Shown: positions 8,634 through 13,414 of the stretch, piece after piece
How the letters are laid out: the number at the start of each line of letters is the position of its first letter
Numbering within the stretch: the first letter of the stretch is position 1
From: Gemmatimonadota bacterium
Lineage (GTDB): Bacteria > Gemmatimonadota > Gemmatimonadetes > Longimicrobiales > Gaopeijiaceae
Direction: 5' to 3'
Assembly: GCA_002731735.1 (NCBI GenBank)
Contig: PCCM01000079.1
Location: 1 to 13,414 of the forward strand
Length of the DNA stretch: 13,414 nt
Notes under the pieces: generated by a model
Databases searched by the model: none
What the model was told of the DNA's origin: nothing
What the model saw: only the letters and a program-made list of their open reading frames with translations
Translations under genes and position numbers: made by a program

Positions 8634-8637
8634 TGGC

Positions 8638-10158
8638 CTACCGGAATCCTCCCCGCCCGCCGCCGAAGTCAGGGCGGCCTCGGTTGCGTGCTTCGTCTCG
8701 CGAGGCTCGCAGATCTGCGGCCCCGATGATCGCGAGCAGGTCACCCTCTTCGAGGCCACTCACGACCTCGGTGAAATCGAAGTCATTTAGCCCGATTATG
8801 ACCCCGCGGGGTTCGATCGTCGTCCCGTCCGCGGCCACTACGAACACCACGGCACGGCTGGTCTCTCTTTGCTGACCCGACGTACCTTCGCCAGGCTCCG
8901 CTTGGCCAACCTGCTCAACAGCTCCCTGACCAGAAAAGCCACCACGCCCACCACCGCCACCGCCGCGTCGACCGGAAAAGAGGTTCGCGATCTCGGGCAA
9001 GAGCACAAGAGCAGAGTCCTGTGAGATTCCGCTCGCCATCAGCGCTCTCATGGAGTCGAAGGCCGCACCACCGCGGCCACCTCCCGTGCCTCTGGTGGCC
9101 CCGCCCTGACGCCCTCCTGAGCGACCACCCTCTCTTGCACTCGTCTGATCAGCCGTGGGACGTCCGCGGCCATCGCCGAGACCGGCGAAGAGATTACTCG
9201 TGTCGATGGTTGCGGTGTCGAGCCCGAGCACTACCGAGGCTGGCTGGACATCCTCCGGCGTCACCACGGCATTGTTCGGTACCAAGAGCACCCCAGACTC
9301 CTGGGCAAGCTCGATCTCAACTTCGGCGTTCATCCCTGGGCGAAGCAGCCCGGAGTCGTTGTCGAGCTGCACGATCACCGGGAACATGGTGACGTTCTGT
9401 TGTACAAGCGCCTGGGGTTCGATCTTCTCTACGATCCCCATGAAGCGCTCTTGGGGATAGGCCTCTACGGTCACGGTCGCCGGCATTCCGGCGCGGATGT
9501 CGCCCATGTCCGTCTCATCCACTAGCGTGCGTACCTGCATGAACTTGAGGTCGGCCATGATCACCAGCGTGGTTCCGCCCGACACATTCTGGGACGCCGA
9601 CTGGATAACCTGACCCTCCTCGACGTTCTTTTCGAGTATGGTACCTGCCAGCGGCGCCCGAATGATCACGTCGTCCAAGCGGAGCTGAGCCAACTCGAAG
9701 TTTGTTTCGGCTCTGACCACGCTCGCCCGGGAATTGGCGAAGTCCAGGGCCCTGCTCTCGTGCTCCTGATCGGAGATGACGCCGGATTCCAACAACTCTT
9801 CGGAACGGGTCAGCTGCGCTTGAGAGATCTCCGCCCTCGCTTGCGCGACCTGCAGGTCAGCCTGGGACTGGTCGAAGGCGTTCCTGACGTCACGAGGATC
9901 GACCTCGGCAAGCAGCGCGCCGGGTTCTACCTCGTTGCCAACGTCGACGTAGAGGCGAGTGACCTCTCCCGATGCCTTCGACGTGACCTCGACCGCACGG
10001 ATCGGCTCCACATTACCCGTGGCCTCAGCGGTGAGCCTCATGTCTCCGCTTATTACGGTCCAGGTCTGCAGTGACTCCTCCTCCTCCACCTCATCGGTTC
10101 CGCAAGCCACGACGATGGGTACCAGCAACGCCGCACCCCAACACCTCATCTTCATCAT
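8638..10158 (-). CDS. MacA-like periplasmic adaptor lipoprotein with Gly/Arg-rich insert
   Basis: A 506-residue HlyD/MacA-family membrane fusion protein that should bridge the permease to an outer-membrane channel. A short signal with lipobox VVAC (Cys19) predicts lipid anchoring. The first barrel/lipoyl half is at 40-88 (VTSKASGEVTRLYVDVGNEV), the coiled-coil hairpin at about 90-160, the second lipoyl half at 165-185 (IRAPLAGTILEKNVEEGQV), the beta-barrel at 195-285 and the membrane-proximal start LLVPNNAVV at 291-299. Then about 130 residues (301-433) interrupt the domain with Gly/Arg-rich runs around a helical DSMRALMASGISQDSALVLL, before it resumes at AVVFVVAADGTTIEPRGVII. The tail is again GGGRGGFR. 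The family is usually near 370-400 residues, so the insert explains the extra length. The ATG at 10158 overlaps the ATPase stop (ATGA). Confidence 0.9.
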   Translation of the reverse strand: MMKMRCWGAALLVPIVVACGTDEVEEEESLQTWTVISGDMRLTAEATGNVEPIRAVEVTSKASGEVTRLYVDVGNEVEPGALLAEVDPRDVRNAFDQSQADLQVAQARAEISQAQLTRSEELLESGVISDQEHESRALDFANSRASVVRAETNFELAQLRLDDVIIRAPLAGTILEKNVEEGQVIQSASQNVSGGTTLVIMADLKFMQVRTLVDETDMGDIRAGMPATVTVEAYPQERFMGIVEKIEPQALVQQNVTMFPVIVQLDNDSGLLRPGMNAEVEIELAQESGVLLVPNNAVVTPEDVQPASVVLGLDTATIDTSNLFAGLGDGRGRPTADQTSAREGGRSGGRQGGATRGTGGGRGGAAFDSMRALMASGISQDSALVLLPEIANLFSGRRGGGGGGRGGFSGQGAVEQVGQAEPGEGTSGQQRETSRAVVFVVAADGTTIEPRGVIIGLNDFDFTEVVSGLEEGDLLAIIGAADLRASRDEARNRGRPDFGGGRGGFR

Positions 10159-10865
10159 ATATGCGCCTCTATTTTCTCGGTCAAGAAATCCTCTGCGATC
10201 ACGCCGTCGTGCAGGTGAACCTGGCGACCGGCGTACACGGCAATGTTCGCCTCGTGTGTGACTAGAACGATGGTCTGGCCTTCGTCGCGATTCAACTTGA
10301 CGAAGACGTCCATGATCTCCTCGCCCGTCACCGAGTCGAGGTTACCCGTGGGCTCGTCCGCAAGGAGCAGCGCTGGACTGTTTGCCAGGGCCCTTGCCAC
10401 GGCCACACGCTGTCTCTGCCCTCCGGACAGTTCCGGCGGGCGGTGGCTCATACGGTCGTCGAGACCGACCAATCCCAGCTTTTCCTCAGCCAGCCGTTTC
10501 CGCTCCTTCGCCTTGATCCCCGCATAGATGAGCGGGAGCTCGACATTGTGGAGCGCAGTGGCCCGGGGAAGGAGGTTGAAGGTCTGAAAGACGAACCCGA
10601 TCTCCCGGTTTCGTATGCGGGCGAGTTCGTCGTCGCTCAGTTCGCTGACCGCCACACCATTCAGCCAGTATTCACCTTCCGTCGGGGTATCCAGGCACCC
10701 GATCAGATTCATGAACGTGGACTTCCCACTTCCGGACGGACCCATGATGGCCACGAACTCCCCGGGGTGAATCTCTAGGTCGACGCCACGCACCGCCCGA
10801 ACGGTCTCGGAACCGAGGATATAGTCCTTTCGGAGCCCCTCGGTCCGAATGATCATTTCGCTCAC
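10155..10865 (-). CDS. ABC transporter ATP-binding protein (MacB/LolD type)
   Basis: A 236-residue nucleotide-binding subunit that powers the permease encoded two genes on. Walker A GPSGSGKST lies at 42-50, the Q-loop Gln94 in FVFQTFNLLPR, the signature LSGGQRQRVA at 146-155, Walker B LLLADEP with Glu171, the D-loop NLDS and the H-loop His204 in VTHE. LNLIGCLD-type and FNLLPRATALHNVELPLIYAG sequences are those of the LolD/MacB/FtsE group (the first here is MNLIGCLD). All catalytic residues are intact. The start is GTG 10865, chosen because GGGAGAG lies just upstream; an ATG at 10856 would be 15 bases from it. The GTG overlaps the stop of a 17-codon ORF and the gene's own stop overlaps the adaptor start, so translation through this part of the operon is coupled. 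Confidence 0.94.
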   Translation of the reverse strand: MSEMIIRTEGLRKDYILGSETVRAVRGVDLEIHPGEFVAIMGPSGSGKSTFMNLIGCLDTPTEGEYWLNGVAVSELSDDELARIRNREIGFVFQTFNLLPRATALHNVELPLIYAGIKAKERKRLAEEKLGLVGLDDRMSHRPPELSGGQRQRVAVARALANSPALLLADEPTGNLDSVTGEEIMDVFVKLNRDEGQTIVLVTHEANIAVYAGRQVHLHDGVIAEDFLTEKIEAHI

Positions 10866-10915
10866 AGATCTCTCCCGAGGACGGCCTCGAGCGCCGCCCG
10901 CGCTAGGAAGTTCAT
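10862..10915 (-). CDS. 17-codon ORF translationally coupled to the ABC ATPase
   Basis: ATG at 10915 opens MNFLARAALEAVLGRDL and stops at TGA 10862-10864. The stop overlaps the GTG start of the ATPase gene in a GTGA arrangement, and the ATG lies 6 bases after the preceding gene's stop with AGG 9 bases before it. It fills the only gap between two operon genes. It may be a coupling leader peptide, or the scar of a longer gene, such as a permease N-terminus. Its very short length makes chance possible. Confidence 0.35.
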   Translation of the reverse strand: MNFLARAALEAVLGRDL

Positions 10916-10921
10916 TAGGGC

Positions 10922-11341
10922 TTACCTGTCTCGGTTGTTTCGACGCCGTAACGTGTGGTCAGCTTCGCGCTCAAGCACAAGCGAGTCGTACGTCACACGT
11001 TGATCCTCGGTGAGGATCTGCCTGAGCTCCGCCCTGAAATCACTCATCACGGCGCGGAAGCGCGGCTGAAAATCCGTGTTCAAGTCGGATAGGCGTTGCC
11101 CATAGAAGAAATAGAGCGAGTCGACCGTGGCCTTCTGAACGGCGCTGAGGCCGACCCTGTCAATGGTCATCGGATGGCGCGTTCTCTCTCTCTCGGACCG
11201 CTCGCCCCCACGGGTTTCAGTAGGTGTACTCGCACTCGCTGTCTGATCCCATGCGAGCCCCACTACCACACCGCTCCCGAACAGAAAAACCAGCGCGGTT
11301 GCGGCTACCAGCTTCGCTTTGAATGCGCTCTCCGCCATCAT
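10922..11341 (-). CDS. Membrane-anchored LTxxQ (Spy/CpxP/CnrX/ZraP-like) envelope sensor candidate
   Basis: A 139-residue protein. An N-terminal hydrophobic helix (about 10-30, KLVAATALVFLFGSGVVVGL after its Lys) serves as anchor or signal, with no clear cut site. A polar linker is followed by a helical periplasmic domain: VGLSAVQKATVDSLYFFYG (63-81), RLSDLNTDFQPRFRAVMSDF (83-102) and ELRQILTEDQRVTYDSL (105-121), then a basic end RRRNNRDR. ILTEDQR is an LTxxQ motif, and LSAVQ echoes it in the first helix, as in Spy/CpxP/ZraP and the CnrX-type metal sensors. Few metal ligands are seen (His56, Met58, Met99, His129; no Cys), so metal sensing is not supported by the sequence. ATG 11341 follows GAGGTGA at 7 bases and overlaps the previous stop by one base (TGATG). 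Sitting between a sigma/anti-sigma pair and a pump, it is best read as the signal input of the module. Confidence 0.65.
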   Translation of the reverse strand: MMAESAFKAKLVAATALVFLFGSGVVVGLAWDQTASASTPTETRGGERSERERTRHPMTIDRVGLSAVQKATVDSLYFFYGQRLSDLNTDFQPRFRAVMSDFRAELRQILTEDQRVTYDSLVLEREADHTLRRRNNRDR

Positions 11342-11745
11342 CAGAACGTCACCTCTATCAGCAGAAACGGATCGTCCCCCTCGGACTGCCCCATCAAATC
11401 GGACAAGGTTCGGTCTTCGAGTTCCATCGTGAGTGCCTCCTCGGCTCCCAACGTCGTGGCCGGTCCGTCCCGCAGGAGAAGCAAACCTGCGATCGCCGCC
11501 GCAATCAGCGCCCCACGAATAACCGTTAGAGACCAAGTCTGAAGGAGATCCCCGGCCCCCACTTCCGCCGCGAATCGGCGCCTCGACAGTTCGTCGGCGG
11601 CCCGCACCATCACGACAGAAAGAAACCGAGGCCAGTATCCAGGATCGTCGAGTCCCGGGTCGAGGACACGCAGATCGTCTCCTTGTCCCGTAGAGCCACC
11701 GCTCCCATCTAGGCTAAAGCGCCTCTTTCGCGCATCGCTCGTCAT
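11341..11745 (-). CDS. Single-pass membrane protein in anti-sigma position (putative anti-sigma factor)
   Basis: A 134-residue protein directly downstream of the ECF sigma gene. A polar, mostly cytoplasmic-type N-terminal half contains DPGYWPRFLSVVMVRAADEL and a basic SRRR. One transmembrane helix lies at about 74-91 (TVIRGALIAAAIAGLLLL). A short outside tail ends in DDPFLLIEVTF. This layout (short N-terminal sigma-binding helices, one TM, periplasmic tail) matches small anti-sigma factors such as CnrY in form, but no zinc-binding HxxxCxxC motif or other named domain is seen, so the role comes from position and topology. The start ATG 11745 is preceded by AGGGAG at 6 bases and leaves 44 bases after the sigma stop; a GTG at 11793 overlapping that stop is possible but lacks a ribosome site. 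The next gene overlaps its stop by one base. Confidence 0.6.
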   Translation of the reverse strand: MTSDARKRRFSLDGSGGSTGQGDDLRVLDPGLDDPGYWPRFLSVVMVRAADELSRRRFAAEVGAGDLLQTWSLTVIRGALIAAAIAGLLLLRDGPATTLGAEEALTMELEDRTLSDLMGQSEGDDPFLLIEVTF

Positions 11746-11789
11746 ATTGCTCTCCCTAGGCTGGTGCTCTTTGTATTCCTCACCAGGCT

Positions 11790-12434
11790 TCACCTTACTT
11801 TGGTCTTCAGACGCCTCGAACCACCCCCTGCCCTCACATTGCCTATATCCGTCATGTTACCGTCATCTTTCACTTGCTCGACCACTACCTGCGCCAGATC
11901 CGCGTCCTGCCTCAAGGACTTTCTGGCGAAGTGGAGATGCGATCGCACCGTCCCCGAGGGGATTCCAAGGCGCTCCGCGATCTCTCGATGCCTCCAGCCC
12001 TCCAGATCGTGAAGGAGCACTATCTCCCTTTGGACCTCCGGAAGCCGCTGGAGCGCCTTCTCCAGTCGTTCCTGAAGTTCCGCGTGTTCCGCCTCCTTTT
12101 CCGGCGTCCTACCCCGGGCCGCGGCCGTCTCAGGTAAGACATCCGTATCTCGCAGAACCTCGCGACGCACCAAGTTGCGGGCGCGATTCCGCACAATCGC
12201 CAAGAGCCAACCAGCGAACCGGTCGGGATTCCTACAATCATCGAGCCGAGCGAGGGCAACCATGAACGCCTCCTGCGCAGCGTCCTCGGCATCATCATGG
12301 CGACCGGTAACCGAAAGGCCGACGGCGTAAGCCGCGCGCATGTATCGGCTTACGAGAACGCCAAAGGCCTGGCTATCGCCTGCCTGCGCCTTCCGGACCA
12401 GATACGCGTCCGACGTACTCGCTGTTTCACTCAT
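11790..12434 (-). CDS. ECF-family RNA polymerase sigma factor
   Basis: A 214-residue group 4 (ECF) sigma factor that directs RNA polymerase to specific promoters. Region 2 spans about 24-92, with FGVLVSRYMRAAYAVGL, the 2.2 segment HDDAEDAAQEAFMVAL and WLLAIVRNRARNLVRR. Region 4 spans about 125-175, with LQRLPEVQREIVLLHDLEGW and the helix-turn-helix EIAERLGIPSGTVRSHLHFA. A linker rich in Glu separates them and no region 3 is present. The C-terminal 37 residues past region 4 are an extra basic tail (GGGSRRLKTKVR). The ATG at 12434 has AGGGG 6 bases upstream. It heads the operon with the putative anti-sigma, the LTxxQ protein and the MacAB-type pump, and is preceded by an ECF-type promoter, so autoregulation is likely. 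Confidence 0.93.
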   Translation of the reverse strand: MSETASTSDAYLVRKAQAGDSQAFGVLVSRYMRAAYAVGLSVTGRHDDAEDAAQEAFMVALARLDDCRNPDRFAGWLLAIVRNRARNLVRREVLRDTDVLPETAAARGRTPEKEAEHAELQERLEKALQRLPEVQREIVLLHDLEGWRHREIAERLGIPSGTVRSHLHFARKSLRQDADLAQVVVEQVKDDGNMTDIGNVRAGGGSRRLKTKVR

Positions 12435-12479
12435 GAGACACCCCTACGGCCCGTCGTGTTGAGCGCGCCTAAGGCTCCA

Positions 12480-12492
12480 GGTCTCCAAGACC
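12480..12492. promoter_or_regulatory. Small inverted repeat in the leader of the sigma operon
   Basis: GGTCT and AGACC flank CCA in the leader between the ECF promoter and the sigma start. It could be an operator or a weak hairpin. The arms are only five bases, so the call is weak. Confidence 0.15.
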
Positions 12493-12577
12493 CCGGTCAA
12501 CGGATGATTCGAGGACCCGGAGAGTCGCTGTTCACTCACCTTTCAGACCCCCCCTCACCCGACATGCGCGCTACTCC

Positions 12578-12608
12578 TTAGACGCTTCATCTACTCGAAT
12601 CGTTAGCC
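12578..12608 (-). promoter_or_regulatory. ECF sigma-type promoter of the sigma/efflux operon
   Basis: On the minus strand GGCTAACG (12608-12601), a 16-base gap and CGTCTAA (12584-12578) form the same bipartite pattern as the promoter at 6365-6394: AAC, then 17 bases, then CGTCTAA. The -35 part lies inside the last codons of the upstream 183-codon gene. Transcription would start near 12570, leaving a leader of roughly 135 bases before the sigma ATG. The match to the other site, also upstream of a sigma gene, is the main support. Confidence 0.55.
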
Positions 12609-13138
12609 GAAGGGGACAATCTTGCCTGCGCAAGGAGTTCGGGCAATCGCAGTTCCGATAGTCCATCCAGAGACCTCCCGGTTTCGAGTAGGTCCCCACA
12701 GGCCACCTGAGGGTCGGCGGCTGAGTAGAAAACCAGGTGCATCAACGGAGCGCCCGGGTCCGTGGCCGACCCGGTGGAGGCCTGGCCACGAAGACGAACG
12801 ATCCACTCGTACCCATCGTGCTCGAAACTCCGAAACGGAAGATCTTCGAGGGTGGTGCGCTCCAGCGGCGGCCTCTGAACCTCTTTGCGGGGCACCGCGC
12901 TACCCGTTCGGTCAGCCCGCTGTTTTCGACTACCCTTTCTCTTGTGTGACGTGTCCTTCGCACGACGGCCGTCTGGGCGCTCGCGTTGACTACGGGGCAC
13001 TGCGGCGTGCGACGCGGGACCATCACCAGGAGTGTCAGAATTTTCAGCAGGGCGTGGTACAGGTTCCCCTACGACCTCCCGGATCGGGATCGGCTTGCGC
13101 TTGCCGTCTACGTCCTTCTTGCGTTCGTCTTGGTCCAT
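12587..13138 (-). CDS. Hypothetical protein with charged disordered N-terminus
   Basis: A 183-residue protein that I do not recognise. Residues 1-95 are strongly charged and low in hydrophobics (MDQDERKKDVDGKRKPIPIR, repeated Arg/Lys/Pro), with no signal peptide or membrane segment, and are probably disordered. A compact folded part follows at about 96-175: EDLPFRSFEHDGYEWIVRLR, then APLMHLVFYSAADPQVACGD and LSELRLPELLAQARLSP, which looks like a small beta-rich domain. The start at ATG 13138 is the only in-frame choice after a TAG at 13184-13186, but no ribosome site precedes it and the ATG sits inside an 18-base tandem repeat. The fit of the folded part to cytoplasmic nucleic-acid- or protein-binding small domains is only a guess from the basic N-terminus. 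Its 3' end carries the -35 element of the sigma operon promoter. Confidence 0.6.
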   Translation of the reverse strand: MDQDERKKDVDGKRKPIPIREVVGEPVPRPAENSDTPGDGPASHAAVPRSQRERPDGRRAKDTSHKRKGSRKQRADRTGSAVPRKEVQRPPLERTTLEDLPFRSFEHDGYEWIVRLRGQASTGSATDPGAPLMHLVFYSAADPQVACGDLLETGRSLDGLSELRLPELLAQARLSPSANDSSR

Positions 13139-13171
13139 GTGATCGTCTTGGTCGATGCGGTCGTGTTGGTC
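13118..13171 (-). repeat. Three imperfect 18-base tandem repeats around the start of the hypothetical gene
   Basis: Reading the minus strand, the units are GACCAACACGACCGCATC (13171-13154), GACCAAGACGATCACATG (13153-13136) and GACCAAGACGAACGCAAG (13135-13118). In the gene's frame they encode DQHDRI, DQDDHM and DQDERK. The annotated ATG is the last codon of the second unit. Confidence 0.6.
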
Positions 13172-13234
13172 AGTGCACGGGTCCTAGTCCTGCGCTCGTC
13201 CCGGGCTCTGCTCTCCTCCTGATCCTTGGACGAG

Positions 13235-13265
13235 AAAAATGGCGAGCATCCTCGAAGCTCGCCAT
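13235..13265 (-). terminator. Intrinsic terminator, minus strand
   Basis: ATGGCGAGC (13239-13247) and GCTCGCCAT (13257-13265) form a perfect 9-base stem with a 9-base loop. On the minus strand the stem runs straight into TTTTT (13235-13239), the standard intrinsic terminator layout. It lies upstream of the hypothetical gene, so it would end a minus-strand transcript coming from outside or from the right edge of the window. The remaining sequence (13266-13414) shows no supportable gene. Confidence 0.55.
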
Positions 13266-13414
13266 AGTCTTCATCTCATTCGCCCACGCGAGTCGGTGAT
13301 TTTCCTTGTTGGCCGGGGGACCCTACCCGGTATAGGTTAGCATAGGGACGTATGCAGTTCACCAGCCAACCGGCGACAACACAACGGGCATGACCGAAGG
13401 CACCATAAATACGA

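Noticed and set aside
8935..9180. G-rich/C-rich runs considered as a nucleic-acid structure or CRISPR-like repeat
   Set aside because: The runs are irregular, unspaced and in frame with the Gly/Arg-rich part of the adaptor, so they are coding low complexity.
13390..13414. ATG at the right edge opening MTEGTINT on the plus strand, with loosely promoter-like TTGGCC and TATAGG upstream
   Set aside because: Only eight codons are visible and there is no clear ribosome site; a gene cannot be supported from this.
13266..13414. Minus-strand open frame entering from the right edge
   Set aside because: About 45 codons of unremarkable composition ending before the terminator; it could be the tail of an outside gene but nothing supports it.

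Overview
The window reads as a high-GC Gram-negative chromosome segment. It encodes outer-membrane and lipoprotein-type proteins (a TonB-dependent receptor, a small beta-barrel candidate, a lipidated efflux adaptor). Gene density, operon overlaps and protein style (receptor ending in GGRFFEPGPRR, ECF sigma plus LTxxQ-type envelope protein plus MacAB-like pump) look like Gemmatimonadota or a related phylum. That placement is inference from composition and style; no rRNA or marker gene confirms it.

Left part (1-4331): a FecA-like TonB-dependent receptor (+, 36-2186) converges on a secreted phosphodiester glycosidase-type lipoprotein (-, 2266-3243). The lipoprotein is divergent from a small outer-membrane barrel candidate (+, 3364-4002). 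Next comes a minus-strand cluster read right to left: CPBP intramembrane protease (start about 6332), threonine synthase (ATGA overlap with it) and a small single-pass membrane protein 13 bases further on.

Middle (6333-7418): a plus-strand ECF-type promoter motif (GGCAACC, 16 bases, CGTCTAA) precedes a 57-codon remnant of an ECF sigma factor that stops inside region 2. A GNAT acetyltransferase follows 23 bases later. Between GNAT and the next operon lies a short stretch with a possible frameshifted C-terminal gene remnant.

Right part (7419-12608): one compact minus-strand operon. In transcription order it holds an ECF sigma factor, a single-pass membrane protein in the anti-sigma position, a membrane-anchored LTxxQ/Spy-CnrX-like envelope protein, a 17-codon ORF, a LolD/MacB-type ATPase, a MacA-like lipoprotein adaptor with a long Gly/Arg-rich insert, and a MacB-like permease. 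Upstream of the sigma gene there is a second copy of the same promoter pattern (GGCTAACG, 16 bases, CGTCTAA). The best reading is a CnrYXH-like envelope-sensing sigma module that drives its own MacAB-type export pump and is autoregulated. The truncated sigma locus at 6424 appears to keep the same kind of promoter.

Right edge (12587-13414): an unrecognised 183-residue protein with a charged, disordered N-terminus, an 18-base tandem repeat around its start codon, and a minus-strand intrinsic terminator. About 150 bases at the end contain no gene that can be supported.
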